Below, in pieces: positions 19,276 to 27,675 of a stretch of 64,000 nt of DNA. This DNA is from a virus, in IMG/VR virus record IMGVR_UViG_3300028569_001145, positions 1 through 64,000 of that record; one strand, given 5' to 3'. Under the pieces are notes generated by a model, which saw only the letters and a list, made by a program, of their open reading frames with translations, was not told where the DNA came from and did no database searches. Each line of letters opens with the position of its first letter. Within the stretch, counting starts at the first letter, position 1. The translations under genes were made by a program, and so were the position numbers.

Positions 19276-20034
19276 ATGAAAAAAATAGCTATATGTTTTT
19301 CCGGACACTTGAGAAATTTTATCAGTGTAGAATTATCTGAATTTACAGAACATGTTAGAAATTTAACCGATAGTGGTTATGAGGTTGATTGCTTCTTTAG
19401 TATATGGGATACGTACAACACCCAAATGGCAAGGCGCGGCAACCCGGGCAACTGTGATAATATCGATTTAAACCACATTCAAGAGTCTTTCAAGATTTTA
19501 AATGTAAAAGCTTTAGAAGTCGAGAGTTATGAAGATGTAAAACATAACTTTTACTTAAAGAATTTTCACCCAACTATTGAACCAGAGCTACCAGGTATTA
19601 TGAACCTGGATGGGGTATTGCATAGCACTCCTATGTTTTATAAGATATATAAATGCAATCTGTTAAAAAAGAACTATGAACTTGAGCATAACATTCAGTA
19701 TGACGTTGTAGTTAGATATCGTGCAAATATTAAACTTATAAACCTGTTAACAATGACACAAATTGAAAATAATACAATATACAACCAAGGCCCTAATAGT
19801 ACCCCCTATACTAGAGGTCTTGGCTATACGCATGAAAGTTTAATGACACACGATATGTTTTTTTACGGCATTTCCGCTACGATGGATATCATATGTGATG
19901 TGTACCCTAACCTAAGTAGAATCATATCAAATCATGGCTCAACAGGACCAGAGCGTATTTTTTACGATTGGTGTTTCTTAGAAAATAAACTAAAACACCA
20001 AACATCAATTAACCAGATAGACTATAGACAATAA
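19276..20034 (+). CDS. Hypothetical protein of the glycan cassette (SGHLRN motif)
   Basis: 252 aa from the ATG at 19276, which follows an A-rich leader; the longer frame from 19210 overlaps the previous gene and is less likely. KKIAICFSGHLRNF is a motif I have seen in uncharacterised proteins of viral and bacterial sugar clusters. YDVVVRYRANIKL could be part of a GT-A fold. Function not assigned. Confidence 0.65.
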   Translation: MKKIAICFSGHLRNFISVELSEFTEHVRNLTDSGYEVDCFFSIWDTYNTQMARRGNPGNCDNIDLNHIQESFKILNVKALEVESYEDVKHNFYLKNFHPTIEPELPGIMNLDGVLHSTPMFYKIYKCNLLKKNYELEHNIQYDVVVRYRANIKLINLLTMTQIENNTIYNQGPNSTPYTRGLGYTHESLMTHDMFFYGISATMDIICDVYPNLSRIISNHGSTGPERIFYDWCFLENKLKHQTSINQIDYRQ

Positions 20035-20036
20035 GT

Positions 20037-21389
20037 ATGAAGCTGGTAATATTTGATCTTGATGGTGTACTGGTAGAGGCTAAGAAAATACACTACGAAG
20101 CTCTCAATAAAGCTTTAGGTGAGGAGTATGCTATTGACTGGCATGAACATCTTTTAACCTACGATGGGCTAAAAACAAATCAGAAACTAGATATGTTACA
20201 TACACGTAAGGGATTGCCTAAAGAATCTTTTAAGCCGGTATGGGACAGTAAGCAAAAGTATACTTTGGAAGCTTTAAAAAATCTTGAACCTAATAAACAA
20301 CTGCAAGAATGTCTTGACTTTTTATTAAAAGATGGGTACAAGCTAGCGGTATGTTCTAATAGCATCCGTAAGACAGTCCTTACAGTATTGTCTAAGTTTG
20401 ACATAATAGATAGGTTTGATTTAATTCTATCCAACGAGGATGTACAAAATGCTAAACCCCACCCGGAGGTATACTGGAAGGCTATGTCTCTTTTAGGATA
20501 CTTGCCGGAAGAATGTCTAGTGGTAGAGGATTCGCCGTGTGGATTACTAGCTGCAAGTAGGAGTAAAGCTAATGTAATGAGAGTTGGTTCTCCTAAAGAA
20601 GTAACGTATATTAACATCACAAACCAAATAAACAAACACAATATGAACAGTACACCTAAGTGGAAAGACAGTAAGTTAAATATCTTGATACCAATGGCAG
20701 GAGCCGGGTCGAGGTTTGAACAAGCCGGATACACTTTCCCTAAGCCGTTAATTGAAGTGAAAAATAAACCTATGATACAGGTTGTTGTTGAAAATCTAAA
20801 TCTTGACGCTAATTTTATTTACGTTGTTCAGAAACAACATAGGGAAAAGTATAACCTAGATACGTTATTAAATTTAATAACTCCAAACTGTACGATAGTA
20901 GAAACAGAAGGCTTAACTGAAGGTGCTGCGTGTACTGCATTATTAGCTAAGCAATATATTGATAATAGTAACCCGCTGTTCTTTGCCAATTCAGATCAGT
21001 TTGTTGAATGGGACTCAAATGAGTTTATGTATAAAATGCAGGAAACAAACGCAGATGGCGGCATAGTAACCTTTACTGCCACACACCCTAAGTGGTCTTT
21101 TGTTAAAGTGGATGAGCAAGAACTAGTAACCGAAGTAGCTGAGAAAGATCCTATATCTGATATTGCAACCGTTGGGTACTATTACTGGAAGCAAGGTTCA
21201 GATTTTGTTAAGTATAGTGAGAAAATGATTAGTAAAGACATCCGTATAAATAATGAGTTTTATGTCTGCCCGGTATTTAATCAAGCAATTCAAGATAGTA
21301 AGCAAATTAGAATCTTTCCTGTTAAACAAATGTGGGGTTTAGGTACACCTGAAGATTTGGATACTTTTTTAAAAAATAAACAAGATTAA
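20037..21389 (+). CDS. HAD phosphatase - nucleotidyltransferase fusion
   Basis: 450 aa, two domains. Residues 1-195: HAD hydrolase of the beta-phosphoglucomutase type, with FDLDGVLVEA (5-14), CSNS and PHPEVYWKA/VVEDSPCGL. Residues 215-450: sugar nucleotidyltransferase, with LIPMAGAGSRF (about 216-226) and FPKPLIEVKNKPMI. The linker holds an internal Met (about 203) close to an A-rich stretch that could be a second start. The fusion would make an activated sugar from a sugar phosphate. Confidence 0.87.
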   Translation: MKLVIFDLDGVLVEAKKIHYEALNKALGEEYAIDWHEHLLTYDGLKTNQKLDMLHTRKGLPKESFKPVWDSKQKYTLEALKNLEPNKQLQECLDFLLKDGYKLAVCSNSIRKTVLTVLSKFDIIDRFDLILSNEDVQNAKPHPEVYWKAMSLLGYLPEECLVVEDSPCGLLAASRSKANVMRVGSPKEVTYINITNQINKHNMNSTPKWKDSKLNILIPMAGAGSRFEQAGYTFPKPLIEVKNKPMIQVVVENLNLDANFIYVVQKQHREKYNLDTLLNLITPNCTIVETEGLTEGAACTALLAKQYIDNSNPLFFANSDQFVEWDSNEFMYKMQETNADGGIVTFTATHPKWSFVKVDEQELVTEVAEKDPISDIATVGYYYWKQGSDFVKYSEKMISKDIRINNEFYVCPVFNQAIQDSKQIRIFPVKQMWGLGTPEDLDTFLKNKQD

Positions 21390-21395
21390 CTATTA

Positions 21396-22010
21396 ATGAA
21401 AAAAATTTTATTTGATATAGGGGCTAATAACGGTAATCAGTGGCTAAACGAACTAGCAGTAGATCAAGAAAATACGTTTGTTTTTATGTTCGAACCGACA
21501 CCCTACCTGTGCGGTGTAGTACTAGAAAAGTACAAGCATCTTAAAAACTGGATACTCGTAGAAAAAGCAGTGTCTAATTACAAAGGGACCAGTCAATTTA
21601 ATATAGCAGGGCACGCAGACTGGGGGTGTAGTTCTTTAATGAGTTTTAGGCAAGAGAGGGAACAAACATGGCCAAGCGATAGAATAGATTTAAACTTCAC
21701 AGATACTTTAGATGTAGAAGTTATAACACTTGCAGAATTCCTAAATGACAACCCTTGGGTAACTCATATAGACTATTTGCATATTGATGCTCAAGGATCA
21801 GACCTAAACGTATTAAAAGGTTTAGGAGATTTTATAGATATTGTAAAACAGGGGCAGATAGAAGCAGCATTTAACGCCCCTCTATATACCGATTCTCCTA
21901 CCCATACGGAGTGTATTGAATGGTTAGAGGCAAAAGGATTTACAGCAGAAGTACGTAATGCAAACCATGAATGCGATATCTACTTTAGTAATACAAGATT
22001 TTATAAATAA
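21396..22010 (+). CDS. FkbM-like methyltransferase
   Basis: 204 aa. FDIGANNGNQW (5-15) is SAM motif I; FMFEPTPYLCGVVLEKY and IDYLHIDAQGSDLNVLKGL match the FkbM pattern, with DAQGSD in place of D.EG.E. Second methyltransferase of this family in the cassette. Confidence 0.82.
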   Translation: MKKILFDIGANNGNQWLNELAVDQENTFVFMFEPTPYLCGVVLEKYKHLKNWILVEKAVSNYKGTSQFNIAGHADWGCSSLMSFRQEREQTWPSDRIDLNFTDTLDVEVITLAEFLNDNPWVTHIDYLHIDAQGSDLNVLKGLGDFIDIVKQGQIEAAFNAPLYTDSPTHTECIEWLEAKGFTAEVRNANHECDIYFSNTRFYK

Positions 22011-22012
22011 AG

Positions 22013-22465
22013 ATGTTATTAATATCACATAGAGGTAATATAGAGGGCCGGGTACCGGAATTGGAAAACAGTCCAAATTATGTAAGTCAAGCTGTATCCT
22101 TAGGGTATGATGTTGAGGTTGATTTATGGGTAGATAACAACCTCCTCTATCTAGGTCATGATAAACCTCAGTACCCGGTAAACGATCTATGGATAGCTGA
22201 GTTTTTTTATAGTTTATGGATACACTGCAAAAACCCGGAAGCTATAACCTACATGCAAGAAACCCACCCAGAGGTAAATTATTTTTGGCATGAAAAAGAT
22301 ACCTTAACGCTAACATCTAAAAATTACCTTTGGACCTACCCGGGTAAACAACCGGTTAAAAATAGCATAGCAGTAATGCCTGAACTGTATGGTGACGATA
22401 TATCTGAATGCTTAGGGCTATGTAGTGATTATGTTAAAAAATATAAAAATGAAAATAATTTATAG
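22013..22465 (+). CDS. Glycerophosphodiester phosphodiesterase-like protein
   Basis: 150 aa, shorter than bacterial GDPD enzymes (about 240). ISHRGN (4-9), a Glu-Asn pair (ELENSPNYV), YDVEVDLWVDN and LGHDKPQYP line up with the GDPD catalytic His, Glu and Asp residues. It may cleave a glycerophosphodiester or phosphoglycan. The short C-terminus leaves full activity in doubt. Confidence 0.75.
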   Translation: MLLISHRGNIEGRVPELENSPNYVSQAVSLGYDVEVDLWVDNNLLYLGHDKPQYPVNDLWIAEFFYSLWIHCKNPEAITYMQETHPEVNYFWHEKDTLTLTSKNYLWTYPGKQPVKNSIAVMPELYGDDISECLGLCSDYVKKYKNENNL

Positions 22466-23144
22466 AATATCGGACACAGGATACAGTAAAGTAAAACCAG
22501 CTTACATAAACAACGAAGCTTGTTTAAAAAATGCTATTAAAATATTTCCCTGGCAAGAACATGACTGGTCTATCATTGCTGATAATATTTCGGAAGAGAC
22601 TAATGATATGATTCAAAAATATATTCCTAGGGGCCATATTAATTATGTTTCTGTTGGACATGGTGCTGGTACTTTTAATCTAGCTTTGGATGAAGCACTA
22701 CAAGAACCAGATTGGCAGGTTGTTTATTTTTTAGAGAATGATTATCTACATAAAACAAACTCAGATAAAATTATTCTAGAAGGTTTGGAATTAGGGGCAT
22801 CGTTCGTATCTTTATACGACCATCCAGATAAGTACATACCCCCAAGTCAAGGAGGTAATCCATACTGTGAAGGAGGGGCGGAAGATACTCGAGTTTATTT
22901 AACAGAATCAACTCATTGGAAAATAACAAACTCAACAACAATGACATTTGCAAGCACAGTTTCAACCCTAGTAAGAACAGAAAAAACTCTCCGGAAGTAC
23001 ACTCAAGGAAGTTACCCGGAAGATTTTAAAATGTTCTTAGATTTAAGGGAACAAGGTGAGCTGTTAATAAGCTCGATCCCAGGATATTCAACTCATGGAG
23101 AGACGGCTTGGTTAACACCCTTAACAGATTGGAGTCAAATATGA
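22449..23144 (+). CDS. Putative glycosyltransferase, GT-A like
   Basis: 231 aa from the ATG at 22449, which follows an AAAAATATAAAA leader; the frame from 22425 overlaps more of the previous gene. YFLENDYLH (about 99-107) is a D-x-D-like metal site, followed by a long C-terminal half. Its stop overlaps the displaced start of the next glycosyltransferase gene (ATGA at 23141). Confidence 0.65.
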   Translation: MKIIYRISDTGYSKVKPAYINNEACLKNAIKIFPWQEHDWSIIADNISEETNDMIQKYIPRGHINYVSVGHGAGTFNLALDEALQEPDWQVVYFLENDYLHKTNSDKIILEGLELGASFVSLYDHPDKYIPPSQGGNPYCEGGAEDTRVYLTESTHWKITNSTTMTFASTVSTLVRTEKTLRKYTQGSYPEDFKMFLDLREQGELLISSIPGYSTHGETAWLTPLTDWSQI

Positions 23145-23164
23145 TCTCAGTAATAATACCAACC
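23141..23164 (+). pseudogene. Displaced 5' end of a GT2 gene
   Basis: ATG plus seven codons, MISVIIPT, then the frame changes into the endonuclease leader. The same peptide (ISVIIPT) restarts at 23893 with five of seven codons changed. The ATGA overlap with the upstream gene shows this was the original start. Confidence 0.82.
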
Positions 23165-23170
23165 CCGGGT

Positions 23171-23179
23171 CTATTTATA
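23171..23179 (+). promoter_or_regulatory. Late-type promoter box CTATTTATA
   Basis: Sixteen bases before the endonuclease ATG at 23196 and immediately after the displaced gene start. Confidence 0.5.
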
Positions 23180-23195
23180 ATAAACATAAAAAGGC

Positions 23196-23891
23196 ATGGA
23201 AAAAATAACAGGTATATACAAAATCACAAACCCGCAAGGAAAGATCTACATAGGGCAAAGCATTAACATAAACAGACGCTGGTATGCATATCAAAATTTA
23301 GAAAGAAAAAGCATGGGATTAAAATTGTACAACAGCTTAAATAAATACGGGCCGGAGAATCACATCTTTGAAATTATAAAAGTATGTGAAGTAGCAGAAC
23401 TGCGAGAGCAAGAAACCTACTATAAACAGCTTTATGATAGTGTTTTAACCGGGTTAAATACTAAACCAGTAGATGACCGGTATGGTCCTCATAGTCAAGC
23501 AACAAAGGAGTTAATCTCTAAAAAATGCAAAGATGTAGCAAAAAAAAGAATTTATACAAAGGAGTGGAAGGCTAATATGAAACAGAAAAAAACAGGGCAT
23601 CCTTGTTACAAATCAAAAGAACGGAGTCAAAAGATAGGAGCTGCACATAAAGGCAAAGTAATACCTCAGGAAGTAAAAGATAAAATATACACCGAATCTT
23701 GGCGAATTAAAAACAAGGAAGCACATAAACACCAAATGAAACAAGTAGCACAAATAGATAAAACAGGTAAAGTAGTTGCAGTATGGGAAAGCATCACAGA
23801 GGCAAAAGCTCAGACAGGTATAAAAGGTATAAGTAATGTATTAACCGGCTTAGCAAAAACTGCAGGAAGCTACACATGGAAGGTTATTTAA
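23196..23891 (+). CDS. GIY-YIG homing endonuclease with NUMOD3 and NUMOD1
   Basis: 231 aa. GIYKITNPQGKIYIGQS (6-22) is a textbook GIY-YIG core with the catalytic Arg in ININRRWYAY. NUMOD3-like repeats lie in the centre (ERSQKIGAAHKGK). The C-terminus is a NUMOD1/IENR1 domain (VAQIDKTGKVVAVWESITEA...). It ends one base before the replacement ATG of the interrupted glycosyltransferase gene. Confidence 0.92.
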   Translation: MEKITGIYKITNPQGKIYIGQSININRRWYAYQNLERKSMGLKLYNSLNKYGPENHIFEIIKVCEVAELREQETYYKQLYDSVLTGLNTKPVDDRYGPHSQATKELISKKCKDVAKKRIYTKEWKANMKQKKTGHPCYKSKERSQKIGAAHKGKVIPQEVKDKIYTESWRIKNKEAHKHQMKQVAQIDKTGKVVAVWESITEAKAQTGIKGISNVLTGLAKTAGSYTWKVI

Positions 23892-23892
23892 T

Positions 23893-24669
23893 ATGAGCAT
23901 AAGTGTAATCATACCTACATACAAAGAGCCTGAAGTGCTTGATGTTTGTCTAAAATCAGCCATCACCGGTCAGAAGTTAAATAACCAGATTATAGTAGTG
24001 GTTGATGGGTTCTACGAGGTTAATAGAGAGGTTCTTGAGAAATATAAAGACTCTATACAGATCTTAGTTTTGGAAGAGAATGCCGGGCTTTGTCGGGCAA
24101 CTAACTTAGGAGTCTATAATGCTGAGTTTGATAAGGTTCTAATTGTAAATGATGATAATGTATTCCCAGAGGCATGGGATCAAGTATTACTTGAGCAGTA
24201 TAAACCAGGAAGTGTATTAGCACCTAACCAAATAGAACCCACCCCTTCTATGTTCAGACAATTTCACATTAGAGATTTAGGTAGAGATCCTAAGACGTTT
24301 AACATAAACGATTTTTGGGAATATGATTTTAGTATTGCTGAAGATAAGACAGACGAGACTGGATCAACATTACCAATCTTCATGTCTAAAAAAGACTACT
24401 TGAGGGTAGGAGGTTGGGATGAATCTTACCCCGGTGCTTGGGTAGTAGATTGGGACTTCTTTCTTAAATGTGAATTATCAGGAATGAAGATGCTTAGAAC
24501 TTATGCTTGTCACTTCTATCATTTCGTTTCAGTAGGCACAGAAGCTACTCCGGAAGAAAAACAAAACAAAGCAATTAAAGAACAAGCATGTCATGAATAT
24601 TTTAGATACAAATGGGGGCAGTATGCTCAACATAACACTGCCAATAATTCAAAATTAATCAATTTATAA
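23893..24669 (+). CDS. Glycosyltransferase family 2, with a replaced 5' end
   Basis: 258 aa. MSISVIIPTYKEPEVLDVCL is the GT2 start, VLIVNDDNVFPEAW (about 88-101) the DxD region, and GGWDESYPGAWVVDWDFFLK the acceptor/ED motif. The first codons are a recoded copy of those at 23141. Last gene of the glycan cassette. Confidence 0.9.
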   Translation: MSISVIIPTYKEPEVLDVCLKSAITGQKLNNQIIVVVDGFYEVNREVLEKYKDSIQILVLEENAGLCRATNLGVYNAEFDKVLIVNDDNVFPEAWDQVLLEQYKPGSVLAPNQIEPTPSMFRQFHIRDLGRDPKTFNINDFWEYDFSIAEDKTDETGSTLPIFMSKKDYLRVGGWDESYPGAWVVDWDFFLKCELSGMKMLRTYACHFYHFVSVGTEATPEEKQNKAIKEQACHEYFRYKWGQYAQHNTANNSKLINL

Positions 24670-24671
24670 TA

Positions 24672-24989
24672 ATGGAGAAGCTTACAGGTCCAATCTACTT
24701 AGAACTTGTCTTCGATGAAGATGAAGATCTAAAACCAGCTTTAGAGCGTATATTAAAATCATCGGACTTTAGCGGTGTAATTAAAACAGAGGTTTACCCT
24801 AGACTGGAGTATGCTATTGAGCAGAACAAAAAAGAGTTTACCCTTTTCAGATTAACTTATTACGGAGCAGATTTAGTGTTAGAGAAAAAGTACTATAAGG
24901 ATTTGCTGAATAAAGTACTGTCTTTATATGAGACAGAAGAGGATTATTTAAAATGTATCGAAATTAAAAAACTAATAGATATTTTATGA
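24672..24989 (+). CDS. Hypothetical protein, 105 aa
   Basis: Not recognised. Acidic, helical, YLELVFDEDEDLKPALERIL at the start. The stop overlaps the next ATG (ATGA), so a three-gene operon of small proteins follows. Confidence 0.7.
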   Translation: MEKLTGPIYLELVFDEDEDLKPALERILKSSDFSGVIKTEVYPRLEYAIEQNKKEFTLFRLTYYGADLVLEKKYYKDLLNKVLSLYETEEDYLKCIEIKKLIDIL

Positions 24990-25165
24990 TTTTTGGATTT
25001 TATAGAAAAAATGACAGCAGTAGGGAGATAGTAAAATCAGGAGAGTTTGCTGAGTTAAATCAAGCATTAGATTTTTTCTCTGCTATGAAAGGACTAACAC
25101 CAGAAGCTTTTCTGGAGTTGTTTGTAATAATACCGGTTAAAAGAAGACAGGATGGAAGATTTTAA
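24986..25165 (+). CDS. Hypothetical small protein, 59 aa
   Basis: Too short for a 60 aa cut-off, but it starts with an ATGA overlap and is open to the TAA at 25163. Contains KSGEFAELNQALDFFSAMKG and ends in a basic tail. It overlaps the next gene by 14 bases. Function unknown. Confidence 0.65.
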   Translation: MIFGFYRKNDSSREIVKSGEFAELNQALDFFSAMKGLTPEAFLELFVIIPVKRRQDGRF

Positions 25166-25550
25166 TATCATAAAACAGACTTTGGAACAGGTCCTTAAGG
25201 TTAAATTTAAGGTAGTTGAGGCTAGAGAAGAGGAAATTTTCGATGAAGAGAAGATTTTATTTATAAAACTAATTAATCATTTAGAGAGACTAGAAAATCA
25301 CGAACATAAACTCTTTGAAGATTTTAAAATAGACTTATCTACTATTACGGAACCTTATTGGGACCTAATTGCTGAATGTTTAAATTTTTCTTTTGACCAG
25401 GATGTACAGGAATTAATTTGGTGGTACATCCGGGATAGGAAAAATGCAGCAGGTACCGTACTTGCCTGGGAGGATGAAACCGGTACTGAGTATAAGTTTA
25501 ATACGCCGGGAGACTTGTACGAATATATTATATTCAAGTTTGATCGTTGA
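25152..25550 (+). CDS. Hypothetical protein, 132 aa
   Basis: Not recognised. Tryptophan-rich centre (VQELIWWYIRDR) then TVLAWEDETGTEYKFN and a LYEYIIFKF end. This order resembles the protein at 347. Its last codons contain the -33 box of the next promoter. Confidence 0.7.
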   Translation: MEDFNIIKQTLEQVLKVKFKVVEAREEEIFDEEKILFIKLINHLERLENHEHKLFEDFKIDLSTITEPYWDLIAECLNFSFDQDVQELIWWYIRDRKNAAGTVLAWEDETGTEYKFNTPGDLYEYIIFKFDR

Positions 25551-25569
25551 GAATATTTTCGTATATTTA
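25540..25569 (+). promoter_or_regulatory. Bacteroidota-type promoter
   Basis: TTG at 25540-25542, 19-base spacer, TATATTTA at 25562-25569; ATG at 25591, giving a short A-rich leader. Confidence 0.68.
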
Positions 25570-25590
25570 GGCATCAAAATAATTATAGTT

Positions 25591-25842
25591 ATGACAAAAC
25601 TTTGTAACAAATGTAGAGAAGAGATCCCAGCTGGACGCCTGAAGGCATTACCTGGGGCGACAACCTGTGTAGCTTGTTCATCCTCCAAAATGAAGAGAGC
25701 AGTTACCATTACAGCAGGAGCAGGAGAAGATACATACAATGATATTATCATTATAGAAGCTGATGACTTCGAAAAAGCTTTTAGTAAACAAATCAGGAAT
25801 ACATCTCCCTTCCAGGATGATATGGATACTGATCAGGCGTAA
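25591..25842 (+). CDS. DksA/TraR-type zinc-finger protein
   Basis: 83 aa from the ATG behind the promoter; the longer frame from 25444 runs through the upstream gene. LCNKCREEIPAGRLKALPGA then TTCVACS gives the C4 zinc finger (C5, C8, C26, C29) and the typical EIPxxRLxALP of DksA/TraR. The coiled coil of DksA is absent; a short acidic tail follows. It may bind RNA polymerase. Confidence 0.8.
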   Translation: MTKLCNKCREEIPAGRLKALPGATTCVACSSSKMKRAVTITAGAGEDTYNDIIIIEADDFEKAFSKQIRNTSPFQDDMDTDQA

Positions 25843-25847
25843 GTGTA

Positions 25848-26477
25848 ATGAGTAAACCGAAACCATTGTCAAAAGAAATGATAGTAGCGGCTATGGCCCG
25901 GACTCAATCAAACCGGGCTGCTGCTAGATACTTATCAGTTTCCTTTGTACATTATAAGAAGTGGGCTAGGTTATACAAAGACGAATCTTCAGGATTATCC
26001 TTATGGGAGAAGCATAAGAATCAAGCAGGTACCGGTATACCCAAGTTTCTAACCGGTAAGACTAATGAACCTGCTTTAATTGATATTATCGAAGGTAGAG
26101 CTACTCCGGCATCCTTTACTCCGGAAAAAGTAAAGAATAGGTTTATTATAGAAGGGTATCTAGCCGAAGAATGTACTAGATGTAAATTAGCAGACAGGAG
26201 GGTTGTCGATTATAAAATGCCCTTGCTGTTGCATTTTAAAGATAGAAATAAAAAGAATTACCGCCTAGAGAATTTAGAGCTTTTATGTTATAATTGCTAC
26301 TTTTACACAGTAGGGGATGTGTTCGAAAATAAACAAATCCAGGGAATGGAGGATCATGTTACTATTTATAAACAAGAAGAACCGGATTGGCAGTTAGATG
26401 AATACCATCTAGAACGGTTACGTGAACTGGGATTAACTGATGAAGAAGATCCTGATGAATTTATTAGTAGAATATGA
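25848..26477 (+). CDS. HTH protein with HNH-like zinc domain
   Basis: 209 aa. Residues 8-40 (SNRAAARYLSVSFVHYKKWARLY) look like a helix-turn-helix. Residues 105-150 hold CTRCKL, LLLHFKDRNKKNYRLENL and LLCYNC, the ββα zinc-bound core of HNH nucleases. The usual final His after the second CxxC is Tyr (NCYF), so cleavage activity is doubtful. May be a DNA-binding relative of HNH enzymes. Confidence 0.68.
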   Translation: MSKPKPLSKEMIVAAMARTQSNRAAARYLSVSFVHYKKWARLYKDESSGLSLWEKHKNQAGTGIPKFLTGKTNEPALIDIIEGRATPASFTPEKVKNRFIIEGYLAEECTRCKLADRRVVDYKMPLLLHFKDRNKKNYRLENLELLCYNCYFYTVGDVFENKQIQGMEDHVTIYKQEEPDWQLDEYHLERLRELGLTDEEDPDEFISRI

Positions 26478-26629
26478 AAAATAAAAAACACGACAAGGTA
26501 GTAGACAACAAGGAAAAGGAGAAGCGCAAAACTTTAGATAGACTTGCTACTCAAATCTTAAAACAAGACGAACATAACCAGAAGATGAAAGGATATGTTC
26601 TTAAAAAAAACCCATTAGATTTATTTTGA
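26474..26629 (+). CDS. Small basic protein, 51 aa
   Basis: ATGA overlap with the previous gene; ends at TGA 26627. Very lysine-rich (KNKKHDKVVDNKEKEKRK) and ends in NPLDLF. Function unknown. Confidence 0.6.
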   Translation: MKNKKHDKVVDNKEKEKRKTLDRLATQILKQDEHNQKMKGYVLKKNPLDLF

Positions 26630-26631
26630 AG

Positions 26632-26662
26632 TTGCTTATTAAAGAGCAAGTTCGTATATTTA
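26632..26662 (+). promoter_or_regulatory. Bacteroidota-type promoter
   Basis: GTTGC with TTG at 26632-26634, 20-base spacer that could form a small TTGCT/AGCAA hairpin, TATATTTA at 26655-26662; ATG at 26680. Confidence 0.72.
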
Positions 26663-26679
26663 GCTTAAATTAAGAAGTT

Positions 26680-27177
26680 ATGCTATACAAATTAAACAAA
26701 AATCTAGAATTAAAAAAAGCACCTTGGTTCTATAAACTATCCAAGTTATCATTTGTATTTAATCTTGGCCTTGTATTAGTTTTTATCTACGGATCATTCA
26801 CACCAGTAAGAATAACTAAATACATAACCAAGTATGATACAATAACTGTACCTGAGGATATAAAATTAAACGATCAGGAGCTGGTTAAGGAATTAGTTAA
26901 GAATGATGTGATGCAAATCAATGTTGCTCTAGCTCAAGCAAAATTAGAAACAGGCTATTATAAGTCCAAAGTATGTAGAGAAAATAAGAACTTGTTTGGT
27001 ATCAAATATCATAAATGTAAGTATGTAAAAAGCAACTTAAACAACCATGCCTCTTACCATACCTACAAAGATAATATTAAATGCTATGCCCACGTACAAA
27101 AAAGATACCTTCAGAACATAGATGGTAAGTATGCAGAGGCACCAGACTACATTCAGACTTTGAAAAAAATGAAATAA
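26680..27177 (+). CDS. Membrane-anchored glucosaminidase
   Basis: 165 aa. A hydrophobic segment at about 24-42 (LSFVFNLGLVLVFIYGSF) forms an N-terminal anchor. The domain that follows has ALAQAKLETGYYKSK, with the catalytic Glu, and NKNLFGIKYH, the FlgJ/LytG-type glucosaminidase signature. It should cut peptidoglycan between GlcNAc and MurNAc, as a lysis enzyme or a host-wall remodeller. The anchor would place it in the periplasm. Confidence 0.85.
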   Translation: MLYKLNKNLELKKAPWFYKLSKLSFVFNLGLVLVFIYGSFTPVRITKYITKYDTITVPEDIKLNDQELVKELVKNDVMQINVALAQAKLETGYYKSKVCRENKNLFGIKYHKCKYVKSNLNNHASYHTYKDNIKCYAHVQKRYLQNIDGKYAEAPDYIQTLKKMK

Positions 27178-27183
27178 AATTAT

Positions 27184-27303
27184 ATGAGCAAGACAAGTAA
27201 CAATTTAAAGTTAGCAGTTTTAAAAATCTGGTTAGAAGATTTAAAGAAAAAGCAGAAGCCTAAGAGAAAAACTTACTATGCCGAAGAAGAAACAGCAGAG
27301 TAA
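27184..27303 (+). CDS. Small basic protein, 39 aa
   Basis: Starts six bases after the glucosaminidase stop and overlaps the next small frame by 26 bases. LKLAVLKIWLEDLKKK is an amphipathic helix. Function unknown. Confidence 0.5.
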   Translation: MSKTSNNLKLAVLKIWLEDLKKKQKPKRKTYYAEEETAE

Positions 27304-27418
27304 GAGAAAAATTTCTGAGACTATTCCTAACATGTTTGATAATTTAGAGGAAAGTTTTTTTAGTAGACCTTGCCTTATATTATCCAGATCAACTAAAAAT
27401 TATGTGCATGTTAAGTAG
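27278..27418 (+). CDS. Small basic protein, 46 aa
   Basis: MPKKKQQSKRK start, then PNMFDNLEESFFSRPCLILS. Overlaps the previous frame. Short but has a reasonable, non-repetitive composition. Function unknown. Confidence 0.45.
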   Translation: MPKKKQQSKRKISETIPNMFDNLEESFFSRPCLILSRSTKNYVHVK

Positions 27419-27453
27419 CTTAGATGTTCAAATGATTAAAGAAGGAAAAAGTT

Positions 27454-27660
27454 ATGACATTGAAGGAAAAATATAAACTAGGTAGAAAGTACCTAAAAGA
27501 AGGTAAATCAGAATTAGCAGACAGAATGTTTGATTTATGTATTGTACATTTATCAAAAGCAACTATTAACGGAGAGGAAGTTATAGACGGCGTCTCTTTA
27601 GATAGATGGAAGATAAGAGTTTGGACTCAAATAGAAAAAGCTGGCTTCCTTCCAGATTAA
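27454..27660 (+). CDS. Hypothetical protein, 68 aa
   Basis: Helical, with LGRKYLKEGKSELADRMFDL, reminiscent of a single TPR-like helix pair. Its end contains the weak -33 region of the next promoter. Function unknown. Confidence 0.65.
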   Translation: MTLKEKYKLGRKYLKEGKSELADRMFDLCIVHLSKATINGEEVIDGVSLDRWKIRVWTQIEKAGFLPD

Positions 27661-27672
27661 TTCGTATATTTA
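27642..27672 (+). promoter_or_regulatory. Bacteroidota-type promoter
   Basis: TGG in place of TTG at 27642-27644, 20-base spacer, perfect TATATTTAGG at 27665; ATG at 27676 three bases after the box. Confidence 0.6.
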
Positions 27673-27675
27673 GGC

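Noticed and set aside
20180-20734. 184 aa minus-strand frame
   Set aside because: Fully inside the well-supported HAD-nucleotidyltransferase gene and without family resemblance.
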